From NCBI RefSeq assembly GCF_020829685.1, contig NZ_JAIVFR010000086.1, positions 1-11,986 of the forward strand: a stretch of 11,986 nt of DNA. Reading direction: 5' to 3'. Positions 1 through 6,120 of this stretch are shown here, piece after piece. A program made the position numbers and the translations under genes. Source of the stretch: Nostoc sp. CHAB 5715 (lineage in GTDB: Bacteria > Cyanobacteriota > Cyanobacteriia > Cyanobacteriales > Nostocaceae). A model generated the notes under the pieces. The model was not told the origin of the DNA and did not search any database. It saw only the letters and a list, made by a program, of their open reading frames with translations. The stretch's first letter is position 1; the number at the start of each line of letters is the position of its first letter.

Positions 1-159
1 TTAATTGGCATAACCTTTCATCAAAGCATACTAGTGGGCGTTTTTGCTCAGGTGGTTGAGCATATAAATCAAGCACATCTTCCATTCGGTATACGAATTC
101 TGAACTGATTTGTGGGATGCACCATTGCTCTTTTAGCCAAGGTTTTAGCTCGTTTTTTT
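1..159 (-). CDS. IS630-family transposase, second frame (DDE catalytic part), cut by the window edge
   Basis: This frame is read in -1 relative to the upstream transposase frame. It begins after the A8 run with NELKPWLKEQWCIPQ, then SEFVYRMEDVLDLYAQPP, then PLVCFDERLCQL. The hydrophobic-FDE motif (Asp codon at 20-22) matches the first catalytic Asp of the DDE triad in IS630 transposases. The remaining acidic residues lie beyond base 1. The frame has no start codon of its own near the junction, so it is most simply made as a fusion with the upstream frame by -1 slippage. The reading frame is open to the window edge, so whether the rest is intact cannot be judged. Confidence 0.82.
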
Positions 160-573
160 TAATATCCGACCAACTGTACTTTTGCTCAAGCTATCAACTA
201 TTTCAAGACTCACAAGTTTGTCTGCTAACATTCTTAAAGTCCAGCGTGCGCTAAGAGAAGGTGCATCACTACAAGTTGTGGCAATTAAATATGCTTCTGC
301 AAAAGGAGTTAATTTTTGTGGTTTCCCACTACGCTTTCGCTCTTTTAATGTCGCTTCTAAATTTTCTGTACAAAACTGTTTGCGAGTTCGCTCCACTGTT
401 GCTATTGATATGTGTAATGTTTTTGCTATTACCTGATCACTCTTGCCATCACTGGACATAAGCAATGTATGTGCGCGACGAATTTCTCTGGCACTCGCTT
501 TTCCCTTTTTTACTATATCTAGTAGTTTCTGTTTATCCTCGGCGCTGAGTTCAATTTTATACTTCTTACTCAT
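145..573 (-). CDS. IS630-family transposase, first frame (DNA-binding part)
   Basis: This 142-residue frame is the N-terminal half of an IS630/Tc1-mariner-type transposase, which cuts and joins the ends of its own insertion sequence at TA targets. Residues about 8-60 form a helix-turn-helix region (KASAREIRRAHTLL, then DQVIAKTLHISIATVERTRK). A second winged-helix part follows (RSGKPQKLTPFAEAYLIA to SKSTVGRILKK). The start is the ATG at 571-573. The frame stops at 145-147 just after an A8 run, and the catalytic half continues in the -1 frame down to base 1. The two frames give a continuous family-like protein if the ribosome or polymerase slips once at the A run. IS630 transposases made from two overlapping frames are known. 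An inactivating indel in the homopolymer is the alternative. Antisense frames here are shadows. Confidence 0.88.
   Translation of the reverse strand: MSKKYKIELSAEDKQKLLDIVKKGKASAREIRRAHTLLMSSDGKSDQVIAKTLHISIATVERTRKQFCTENLEATLKERKRSGKPQKLTPFAEAYLIATTCSDAPSLSARWTLRMLADKLVSLEIVDSLSKSTVGRILKKTS
153..160 (-). promoter_or_regulatory. A8 slippery site for -1 frameshift in the transposase
   Basis: On the coding (minus) strand, eight A residues sit in the zero-frame context TTA AAA AAA ACG AGC TAA. This is the canonical A AAA AAA heptamer, followed two codons later by the zero-frame stop. Slipping back one base gives AAC GAG CTA AAA and enters the catalytic frame. I see no strong downstream stem-loop and no SD-like stimulator upstream, so transcriptional slippage on the A8 run is as plausible as ribosomal frameshifting. 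Confidence 0.7.
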
Positions 574-983
574 ACACTTTTGTTTGCTAGCGATCGCACC
601 TGGGCTTGTGGCTTTGTTGAGTCCACATTGCTCTGTAATCAGGATACAACATTACCCCTCAAAATTAATGGGACAGACCACTAGTGGTAAATACCCTTTT
701 TTAGGTACAGGGGTTTCTCGACGCAGAGAAACCCCTGTAGGAGTTTTGCTGCTCATTTCATTTTTGATGAATTTAATTCGTGGTACATCCTGCAATACGA
801 TAAAGATACCCTAATTGAAAGTATCTCTCTATGCGATCGCTGAAAAATTACATTGCTTTTGGGCTGATGAGAAAGTAAAGCAACTTTAGGAGCTAGATAC
901 AACTACGCCTGATGGTGTTACAGATCACAACTGGCAATAGTGAAATTAATTAAACTTACTGCTAATTCCTCTAAAAAAAACTT
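574..983. other. Non-coding stretch holding the left flank of the IS and two palindromes
   Basis: No convincing gene. It contains a HIP1 site at 590-597, a perfect 12-bp palindrome (ACCACTAGTGGT) at 677-688, a 14-bp perfect hairpin at 706-739 and a second HIP1 site at 833-840. The end of the IS630 element should lie between 574 and about 700. The stretch around 655-676, which reads TGTCCCATTAATTTTGAG on the minus strand, is a candidate terminus. The opposite end is outside the window, so no inverted-repeat partner can be matched. Confidence 0.5.
706..739. repeat. Perfect 14-bp inverted repeat (hairpin)
   Basis: TACAGGGGTTTCTC (706-719) and its exact reverse complement (726-739) flank the 6-nt loop GACGCA. 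Neither side is followed by a T-run, so a rho-independent terminator is unlikely. It resembles the short dispersed hairpins common in Nostocales intergenic DNA. Confidence 0.8.
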
Positions 984-1337
984 ATGCAACACTTTTTATT
1001 AACTTGGCTCGGTACTGCGGTGGCATTATTGATCACTTCTAAAATCGTTGATGGCTTTATTGTCAATAATTTTGTTGTAGCCCTTGTTGCAGCAGTGGTT
1101 ATCGGGCTTGTTAATGCGTTTATCAGGCCTATTTTGCGTCTTTTGGCATTTCCGATTACCTTACTCACCTTTGGTTTATTTACATTGGTGATCAACGCTT
1201 TAACTCTTTGGTTAGCAAGTGCCTTAACTCCTGGTTCTGGTTTTGAGATTCAGGGCTTTTTACCTGCTTTGTTAGGTTCAATTGTGCTAGCTATTGTTTC
1301 TAGCATAATTAACTATTTTTTGAGAGTTGTTGACTAG
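984..1337 (+). CDS. Small membrane protein, Phage_holin_4_2 (YvlD-like) family
   Basis: This 117-residue, very hydrophobic protein has four predicted membrane segments (about residues 3-22, 28-47, 55-80 and 88-113). The pattern matches the Phage_holin_4_2 family (PF04020), which includes Bacillus YvlD. The signature VNAFIRPILRLLAFPITLLTFGLFTLVINA is typical: a conserved N-x-RP-hydrophobic stretch, an FP-(I/L)T turn, and a final helix after a GF-x-I loop. Despite the family name, most members are chromosomal inner-membrane proteins of unknown role, and nothing here suggests a lysis cassette. The ATG at 984 gives the usual family length. No clear SD precedes it, only an A-rich stretch. It stands alone, with no neighbour on the same strand within a kilobase. 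Confidence 0.85.
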   Translation: MQHFLLTWLGTAVALLITSKIVDGFIVNNFVVALVAAVVIGLVNAFIRPILRLLAFPITLLTFGLFTLVINALTLWLASALTPGSGFEIQGFLPALLGSIVLAIVSSIINYFLRVVD

Positions 1338-1500
1338 AAAGTTTATTTACACCCTGCTGTACTAGTGTTACTTTGGCGTTGGTATTAAATATATGAATCC
1401 GGGTGTAGAAACGTTGCAATTGCTAGTCTCTATAAAAGTTTTGAAATCACGCAAAATCATTTTCATACCTGAATTCAGCAATGCCGTTACTTTAGTTAAT

Positions 1501-1552
1501 GACTAATGACTAATACTTCGGCTTCGCTCAGTACAAGTGACTAATGACTAAT
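1501..1552. repeat. Heptamer repeat (GACTAAT) split by a 24-nt insert
   Basis: Two identical copies of GACTAATGACTAAT (1501-1514 and 1539-1552), each made of two GACTAAT heptamers, flank a 24-nt segment at 1515-1538 with complementary ends (ACTT...AAGT). The heptamers are of the short tandemly repeated repetitive (STRR) kind known in filamentous cyanobacteria. The right copy supplies the last codons and the TAG stop of the cobE-like gene on the minus strand. Confidence 0.75.
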
Positions 1553-2056
1553 AATATTTGAGGCTTGGGCAACAGCTAGTGTTATCGCTCCTGGTTGCCC
1601 TTCTAGCTGGAAAATCTGTTTAGGAACTAAGAATCTCACTCCCAATGCTTCTGTGGTGGTAAAAGGGGAAGCAGTCAATAATGGGTTTTGAATAGCTGCA
1701 AGAATAGCAGCTGCCTCTGCTACGCTAGGTGTACCAACTTTGTGGTTGGTAATTGTGGCAGGGTTGGGGACACAGACACAGCGAAGGATTTGGGCAGAAA
1801 AAGTTTTTAGGGGGAAATTGCGTAGGTTGCAAAGTTCTACTAAACCAATTTCTGAGGCTTTAGTGTCAATGGTAGCAATACCTGCGATCGCACTTTGAAA
1901 AAGTTGATTTTCTCGAAATACTTGCTCAATTGCCCAATCAATCAACTGCCATGAGGTTCCCCGTTTACAACCGATTCCTACCCATAAAACCTGTTCCACT
2001 TGGTGTATTTCCTTATTCAATTCGTCAGGATTTGGTTTACTCCAACAGCCAACCAA
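1541..2056 (-). CDS. CobE/CbiG C-terminal-domain protein (cobalamin biosynthesis)
   Basis: This 171-residue protein corresponds to the CobE/GbiG_C domain (PF01890) standing alone. In anaerobic B12 synthesis this domain forms the C-terminus of cobalt-precorrin-5A hydrolase CbiG; in the aerobic pathway it is the small protein CobE. Visible hallmarks are VLWVGIGCKRGTS (about residues 23-35), AIAGIATIDTKASEIGL, and the glycine/serine turn VGTPSVAEAAAILAA, followed by FLVPKQ and GAITLAVAQ. The N-terminal and middle CbiG domains are absent. The start is TTG at 2054-2056, preceded by AGGAG six bases upstream and by an in-frame stop four codons before it. It overlaps the end of uma2 by 20 bases, which suggests translational coupling. 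The last codons and the stop come from a heptamer repeat, so the native C-terminus may have changed. The cbi/cob neighbours are not in this window. Confidence 0.82.
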   Translation of the reverse strand: MVGCWSKPNPDELNKEIHQVEQVLWVGIGCKRGTSWQLIDWAIEQVFRENQLFQSAIAGIATIDTKASEIGLVELCNLRNFPLKTFSAQILRCVCVPNPATITNHKVGTPSVAEAAAILAAIQNPLLTASPFTTTEALGVRFLVPKQIFQLEGQPGAITLAVAQASNIISH

Positions 2057-2600
2057 ATAAATCTCCTACTGTCAGCCTCAACTCACTTGCAAAATCTGGC
2101 ACAGGGAGTAAAGCTTCTAATTCATCCAACATAATTGGCTGTTGATTGCGGATGTACACAAAAACCGTTTGTTCTTCTGGATCAATCAGCCAACCCATTT
2201 GTGTTTCATAATTCAGGCAATGCAGAATATTTTTTGTAACTTTCGTTTGTCTTTGGTCAGGTGATAGAATCTCGATAGTCCAATCGGGAGCTGCTTTGAA
2301 GACGTTGGCAACTTGGCCATTTTCATCACGAGGAATTCTTTGCCAAGTAAATACAGAAACATCTGGCACTATTGATCTGCCGCCAAAAGTACACCGCAGT
2401 TCTGGATACGCTCGTGCAATTCGCTTGGGCTTCACCGTTAAGTTAATAGTGCTAACCATTTCACCTTGAATTGTACTGTGCTTCCCCTGTGCCATTGGTT
2501 TTTGAATAATTTGACCATTGATGTATTCACTAGCGGGTTTCGTTTCTGGTATTATTAGAAACTCTGCCAAAGTTATGTTTTTAGATGGTGTCTGTACCAT
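2037..2600 (-). CDS. Uma2 family (DUF820) PD-(D/E)XK-like endonuclease
   Basis: This 187-residue protein belongs to the Uma2/DUF820 family (PF05685), which is greatly expanded in cyanobacteria and has a restriction-endonuclease fold. Motifs in order: ITLAEFLIIPETKPASEYINGQII (residues 9-32, with the early Glu), CTFGGRSIVPDVSVF with the metal-binding Asp80, and DWTIEILSPDQRQTK with Glu110 and the nearby Lys120. YETQMGWLIDPEEQTVFVY follows. Length and motif order are normal, so it looks intact. The start is the ATG at 2598-2600, with GGAGG nine bases upstream. The biological role of the family is not settled; many copies are thought to be mobile or domesticated nucleases. The cobE-like gene starts within its last codons. 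It lies downstream of argS on the same strand with about 80 bases between them, so a shared transcript is possible. Confidence 0.9.
   Translation of the reverse strand: MVQTPSKNITLAEFLIIPETKPASEYINGQIIQKPMAQGKHSTIQGEMVSTINLTVKPKRIARAYPELRCTFGGRSIVPDVSVFTWQRIPRDENGQVANVFKAAPDWTIEILSPDQRQTKVTKNILHCLNYETQMGWLIDPEEQTVFVYIRNQQPIMLDELEALLPVPDFASELRLTVGDLFGWLLE
2063..2067 (-). promoter_or_regulatory. Ribosome binding site setting the TTG start of the cobE-like gene
   Basis: AGGAG lies inside the last codons of uma2, six bases before the TTG at 2056. No ATG or GTG is available nearby in this frame upstream of the conserved LWVGIGC, so this SD decides the start. Confidence 0.6.
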
Positions 2601-2602
2601 TT

Positions 2603-2614
2603 GCGATCGCCTCC
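2603..2614 (-). promoter_or_regulatory. uma2 ribosome binding site with a HIP1 octamer in the spacer
   Basis: GGAGG (2610-2614) precedes the uma2 ATG by nine bases. The HIP1 octamer GCGATCGC (2603-2610) fills that spacer and shares one base with the SD. Confidence 0.6.
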
Positions 2615-2642
2615 AACAAAACGCTTTCTTTCAACTCCACCA

Positions 2643-2679
2643 ATTACGAATTACCTTAGCGTAGCCCATTACGAATTAC
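2643..2679. repeat. Direct repeat of ATTACGAATTAC around a 13-nt spacer
   Basis: ATTACGAATTAC occurs at 2643-2654 and again at 2668-2679, separated by CTTAGCGTAGCCC. Each copy contains the heptamer ATTACGA plus part of a second. The layout, heptamer array / short insert / heptamer array, is the same as at 1501-1552. It lies in the argS-uma2 gap, immediately before the argS stop codon. Confidence 0.65.
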
Positions 2680-2681
2680 TA

Positions 2682-4445
2682 TTACATCCTCTCCAATACC
2701 TGAATTCCCAACAAAGATAATCCCAACTTCAAAGTTCTAGCAGTCAAATCACACAGAATCAACCGAGATGTCCGTTGCGGTTCCTGTGCCTCCAAAACCT
2801 GAACTCCCTGATTGCGATCGTAAAACTGATTAAACTTTTTACTCAGTTCATACAAATACTCACACAAACGATTGGGCAGCAAATCTTGCTCTACACTACT
2901 AATAACTTCATCCAGTTGAAGTAAATATTTTGCCAGCGCTAATTCTGTTTCATGCTCCAACAAAACAGCATTGTTTCCCAACTCCTTAAAGTTAATATCA
3001 CCCTTGCGGCTAATCCCCTGAATCCGCGCATAAGCATACAACATATAAGGCGCAGTATTACCTTTGAAATCTAGCATTTTGTCGTAGCTGAAGATGTAGT
3101 TACTGGTGCGATTTTGGCTTAAGTCTGCATATTTAACTGCACTGATTCCAACTACCCTAGCAACTTCATTAATAAATTCTTCAGTTTCTTGGCGTTCTTC
3201 TTCTTGTAATCTAGTTTTTAGGTCAGCATAGGCACGAGAAATAGCTTCATCTAATAAATCCCGTAACCGCACAGTATCCCCAGAACGAGTTTTGAATTTC
3301 TTTCCATCTTCTCCTAACACCAATCCAAAAGGCACATGCACTAATTCCACATCATCAGGAATCCATCCGACTTTGCGTGCAACTTGGAAAACTTGAGCAA
3401 AGTGGTTTCCTTGTCCAGCATCTGTTACATAAATTATCCGCTTTGCTTCATCCTGCTGAATCCGGTAGCACAGGGATGCTAAATCAGTTGTGGCGTAGTT
3501 ATAGCCGCCATCTGATTTCTGCACAATCAAGGGTAAAGGTTCACCTTCTCTATTTGTAAACCCTTCCAGAAAAACGCATTTTGCCCCCTGGTTTTCTACC
3601 AGTAAGCCAGATTTCTCTAAATCTTCCACAACGCCAGATAGTAAAGGGTTATAGAAAGATTCCCCACGTTCAGTTAACTTGATATCCAGCAACTCATAAA
3701 TTACTTGAAACTCTCGCCGTGATTGTTCACACAGTAGTTTCCAAGCATGAAGTGTATCCTCTGCACCTGCTTGTAATCTTACGACTTCTTGCCGCGCTGT
3801 TTCTTGAAAAACTGCATCTGCATCAAAGCGTTGTTTGGCTTTGCGGTAAAAAGAGACTAAATCACCAATATCTAAAGCATTCGCGGTGGTAAGCGCGTCT
3901 GGGTAAACTTCCCGCAGATAGGCAATTAACATGCCAAACTGTGTACCCCAATCACCTACATGATTTAACCGCAAAACATCGTGTCCTTGAAATTCTAAAA
4001 TCCGGGCGATGGAATCACCAATAATCGTCGAACGCAAGTGTCCAACGTGCATTTCTTTAGCAATATTCGGACTAGAGAAATCCACAATTTCCCGCTTGGG
4101 CGTTTTTGCGGCGGGAACTCCCAATCTGGGATCAGCTTGAATCGCGTTCAGTTGTGCTTCCAGGTAGGCCGTTTTCAGTTTCAGATTGATAAATCCTGGC
4201 CCAGCGATTTCTGGCGGTTCGCAGATTTCGGATACATCTAGTTTCAGGGCGATCGCATCTGCGATCGCTCTTGGTTGCAATCCTTTCTTTTTACTCAGGG
4301 ATAAAGCCACATTCGCCTGATAATCACCAAATTTAGGATTGCTAGCAGAAACCAAAATTGGATCTACTCCAGCAAAATCAGCGCCAAAAGCCGCAACTAT
4401 TGCCTGCTCAAGCTGAACTTTTAGTTTTTCTTGTGTAGCATTCAT
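2682..4445 (-). CDS. argS: Arginyl-tRNA synthetase
   Basis: This class Ia aminoacyl-tRNA synthetase charges tRNA-Arg with arginine using ATP in the cytoplasm. At 587 residues it has normal bacterial length. The N-terminal tRNA D-loop-recognition domain spans about residues 5-90. The HIGH signature appears as HVGH (133-136) within [30 protein letters not shown] follows (161-173). The KMSKS loop is the degenerate ArgRS form KFKTRSGD (383-390). The C-terminal DALR anticodon-binding helical domain runs from about 460 to the end and finishes in the typical ...LERM, whose terminal Met is conserved in the family. The start is the ATG at 4443-4445; no strong SD is visible. Two HIP1 sites lie within the coding region (4249-4256, 4261-4268). 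Nothing looks damaged. A housekeeping gene, it anchors this part of the window as chromosomal. Confidence 0.98.
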   Translation of the reverse strand: MNATQEKLKVQLEQAIVAAFGADFAGVDPILVSASNPKFGDYQANVALSLSKKKGLQPRAIADAIALKLDVSEICEPPEIAGPGFINLKLKTAYLEAQLNAIQADPRLGVPAAKTPKREIVDFSSPNIAKEMHVGHLRSTIIGDSIARILEFQGHDVLRLNHVGDWGTQFGMLIAYLREVYPDALTTANALDIGDLVSFYRKAKQRFDADAVFQETARQEVVRLQAGAEDTLHAWKLLCEQSRREFQVIYELLDIKLTERGESFYNPLLSGVVEDLEKSGLLVENQGAKCVFLEGFTNREGEPLPLIVQKSDGGYNYATTDLASLCYRIQQDEAKRIIYVTDAGQGNHFAQVFQVARKVGWIPDDVELVHVPFGLVLGEDGKKFKTRSGDTVRLRDLLDEAISRAYADLKTRLQEEERQETEEFINEVARVVGISAVKYADLSQNRTSNYIFSYDKMLDFKGNTAPYMLYAYARIQGISRKGDINFKELGNNAVLLEHETELALAKYLLQLDEVISSVEQDLLPNRLCEYLYELSKKFNQFYDRNQGVQVLEAQEPQRTSRLILCDLTARTLKLGLSLLGIQVLERM

Positions 4446-4536
4446 ATATAAATTTTATCTGGGAGAGAGGGAATGTAGCTCTAGAAAAGCTTGATTATTA
4501 ACTTTAGCATTTCATTTTGAGCCACTCGATTCATGA

Positions 4537-4653
4537 AGCGATCGCTCCCCACCACTTACTCCCCTTCCCTTGAAGTCTGGTAAGCCAAATGTGGATGTGT
4601 CAATTGGTACTCTTAAAAATATCTGGAGACAAGCTCAATTGGAGGAAGAGTAA
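4537..4653 (+). pseudogene. hicA: hicA toxin remnant (3' part only)
   Basis: An open stretch of 38 codons with no start codon, preceded by an in-frame TGA at 4534-4536, encodes LKSGKPNVDVSIGTLKNIW followed by RQAQLEEE. The GTL-x-x-I-x-RQA-x-L helix is the conserved C-terminal end of HicA mRNA interferases. The N-terminal part, including the catalytic His in the GSH-type motif, is missing; upstream frames show no trace of it. Its TAA overlaps the hicB ATG (TAATG), the classic toxin-antitoxin junction, and its codons for LEE contain the hicB SD. A HIP1 octamer (4538-4545) sits at the broken end. I infer a 5' deletion, leaving no active toxin. Confidence 0.75.
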
Positions 4654-4793
4654 TGCGTTATACAGTTGTGATTGAAAAGGGAGAAACTAGTTACGGTGCT
4701 TATGTCCCTGATTTACCAGGTTGTGTAGCTGTGGGTGAAACTTTAGAAGAAGTTAAGCAGATGATTACAGAAGCTATTGAATTTCATCTATAG
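4653..4793 (+). CDS. hicB: HicB-like antitoxin, short form (truncated)
   Basis: This 46-residue protein reads MRYTVVIEKGETSYGAYVPD then LPGCVAVGETLEEVKQMITE and AIEFHL. It is the HicB partial RNase-H-like fold: an F/Y-x-x-x-I-E strand, YGAYVPDLPGC, then the G-E-T-x-EE-V-x-x-I-x-x-AI-x-x-H helix. HicB neutralises HicA and often represses its own operon. Cyanobacterial HicB proteins usually continue after EFHL with an EGL-x-x-(D/E)G-x-P-x-P segment of 20 or more residues; here a TAG stops the frame at once. That stop is made by CTATAG, the outer end of a foldback element, so truncation by insertion or a linked deletion is likely. The start is the ATG at 4653, with GGAGG (4641-4645) seven bases upstream. 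The encoded core might still fold, but has no intact toxin partner here. Confidence 0.78.
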   Translation: MRYTVVIEKGETSYGAYVPDLPGCVAVGETLEEVKQMITEAIEFHL

Positions 4794-4918
4794 GACTAAT
4801 ATTTGATTTCTGAAAAAGCTCGGTACAACTCGAAAAGCCTAATTCCTTATTCCCTACTCCCTACTCCCCACTCCCCGCCTACGTAGATAATTTCAAAAAT
4901 CAAATACGATTCCTATAG
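4788..4918. mobile_element. 131-bp foldback (MITE-like) element at the end of hicB
   Basis: The 28 bases from 4788 (CTATAGGACTAATATTTGAT...) and the reverse complement of 4891-4918 (CTATAGGAATCGTATTTGAT...) match at 24 of 28 positions. This makes long terminal inverted repeats around a 75-bp core. It has no coding capacity. The outermost CTATAG is itself palindromic, so target duplication and terminus cannot be separated. The left end provides the hicB stop codon. The core carries a five-unit heptamer array. It is probably mobilised in trans by a transposase encoded elsewhere. Confidence 0.72.
4843..4877. repeat. Five-unit heptamer array (STRR type)
   Basis: Five contiguous heptamers follow each other: TTCCTTA, TTCCCTA, CTCCCTA, CTCCCCA, CTCCCCG. 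Consensus (C/T)TCCC(C/T)A. Such degenerate C/T-rich heptamers are the well-known short tandem repeats of heterocyst-forming cyanobacteria. Here they sit inside the foldback element. Confidence 0.8.
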
Positions 4919-5180
4919 AGTTTAATTCTATCAGTGTTGATGTAAGGGCTGATAATAGCAGTTCTATCGCACGAAGGTTCTGAGTTTGAACTGCATAATG
5001 TAAAGGTTTGTAACTGATTTCTGTAGTTTTTAGAACTGAAACTGAATCCAAAATAGGTACGTGATTTCATCGTACAATACCAGTCAAACTGAAAGAAAAA
5101 TTCAGTAATTAAAACTTTACATCTGTTTAAATCTTTCCAACAAACACAGAGCAGTATTAAGGAGGAAGACATTAGATTGT
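4919..5180. promoter_or_regulatory. Upstream region and SD of the repeat-protein gene
   Basis: About 260 AT-rich bases without a convincing gene; the 90-codon minus-strand frame here has no family resemblance. AAGGAGG at 5159-5165 is a strong SD but lies 15 bases before the ATG at 5181, longer than usual. No alternative in-frame start lies between them. A promoter is expected here, but no clear -35/-10 pair stands out. Confidence 0.45.
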
Positions 5181-5927
5181 ATGAAAAATAAATTTACAAT
5201 TTTAGCAGGTACAACATCAGTAATTTTATCCCTGGTAAGCCAACCAGTTCTTGCAGCTTGGAGTGGGCCTCAGGGTCTGGGAGGTACATACGTCTCAAAT
5301 GTTAGTTGTGCTTCCTTAGGGACAAATCAGGTTATCTGTGCTGGACTAGGAACCAATAATGAACTTTTTGTTAATCGGTTCAATGGCATTTCATGGAGCG
5401 GGCCTCAGGGTCTGGGAGGTACATACGTCTCAAATCCTAGTTGCGCTTCCTTGGGTACAAGTCAGGTTATCTGTGCCGGTCTTGGAACCAATAATGAACT
5501 TTTTGTTAATCGGTTCAATGGCAGTTCGTGGAGCGGGCCTCAGGGTCTGGGAGGTACATACGCCTCAGATCCTAGTTGTGCTTCCTTAGGGACAAATCAG
5601 GTTATCTGTGCGGGTCTTGGAACCAATAATGCACTTTTTGTTAATCGGTTCAATGGCATTTCATGGAGCGGGCCTCAGGGTCTGGGAGGTACATACGTCT
5701 CAAATCCTAGTTGCGCTTCCTTGGGTACAAGTCAGGTTATCTGTGCGGGTCTTGGAACCAATAATGCACTTTTTGTTAATCAGTTCAATGGCATTTCATG
5801 GAGCGGGCCTCAGGGTCTGGGAGGTACATACGTCTCAGATCCTAGTTGTACTCGCTTAGGTGCTAGTCAGGTTATCTGTGCGGGTCTTGGAACCAATAAT
5901 GCACTTTTTGTTAATGCTGGCCCATAG
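5181..5927 (+). CDS. Secreted protein of five 45-residue propeller-type (PLL/DUF346-like) repeats
   Basis: This 248-residue protein has a clear signal peptide (MKNK, hydrophobic core, cleavage after QPVLA about residue 25). Five tandem repeats begin at residues 27, 72, 117, 162 and 207; the last has 42 residues. Each reads WSGPQGLGGTYVSxPSC...GTxQVICAGLGTNN(E/A)LFVNRFNG. The W-S-x-P-x-x-LGG start, the central V-(I)-x-A-x-G-T-N-N-x-LF-V strand and the FNG-x-S-W junction resemble blades of PLL-type seven-bladed propeller lectins (DUF346, PF03984). Each blade has two Cys ten residues apart, allowing a disulfide after export. Five blades would be fewer than the usual seven, so a five-bladed ring, an oligomer, or recent loss/gain of blades is possible. 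Carbohydrate binding is inferred only. It stands alone, with no operon partner. Confidence 0.8.
   Translation: MKNKFTILAGTTSVILSLVSQPVLAAWSGPQGLGGTYVSNVSCASLGTNQVICAGLGTNNELFVNRFNGISWSGPQGLGGTYVSNPSCASLGTSQVICAGLGTNNELFVNRFNGSSWSGPQGLGGTYASDPSCASLGTNQVICAGLGTNNALFVNRFNGISWSGPQGLGGTYVSNPSCASLGTSQVICAGLGTNNALFVNQFNGISWSGPQGLGGTYVSDPSCTRLGASQVICAGLGTNNALFVNAGP
5259..5927 (+). repeat. 135-bp intragenic tandem repeat, five copies in an alternating pattern
   Basis: Copies start at 5259, 5394, 5529, 5664 and 5799 (the last is 129 bp including the stop). They are nearly identical at the DNA level. Copies 1 and 3 share TGTGCTTCCTTAGGGACAAA, while copies 2 and 4 share TGCGCTTCCTTGGGTACAAG at the same place. 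The array therefore grew by duplication of a two-blade 270-bp unit. Confidence 0.9.
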
Positions 5928-6120
5928 TTACAGAGGTTTTTCTCTAGGGTGAAGGGTAGGCTTAGTTTAGGACATCGGTTAACGAACGCTTTGATAAATT
6001 GCTCTCTCCTGAGTTATCCTCTTCCCCTTCTTTAGTAATTTGAGATTGTTTGAGTATTAGACAGGTAAAACTTAGGAACGTGGATTAAATAAAATGCAAA
6101 ACTTCATCCTGTATCCTAGC

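Noticed and set aside
443..814. 123-codon plus-strand frame over the transposase start
   Set aside because: It is antisense to a clearly recognisable transposase, has no family resemblance and spans the IS boundary and hairpin.
984..1337. Phage holin as part of a lysis cassette
   Set aside because: No endolysin or phage genes nearby; the family name covers many chromosomal membrane proteins.
4038..4241. Plus-strand frame within argS
   Set aside because: Antisense to the conserved N-terminal and HIGH region of arginyl-tRNA synthetase.
4900..5172. 90-codon minus-strand frame upstream of the repeat protein
   Set aside because: Low-complexity, no recognisable domain, no SD, and it begins inside the foldback element; most likely chance.
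5359..5859. Shifted frames inside the repeat gene (MNFLLIGSMAFHGAG...)
   Set aside because: They are shadows of the 135-bp repeats, whose length is a multiple of three.
5928..5950. AGAG-GTTTTT-CTCT as terminator of the repeat-protein gene
   Set aside because: The stem is only four base pairs and no T-run follows.
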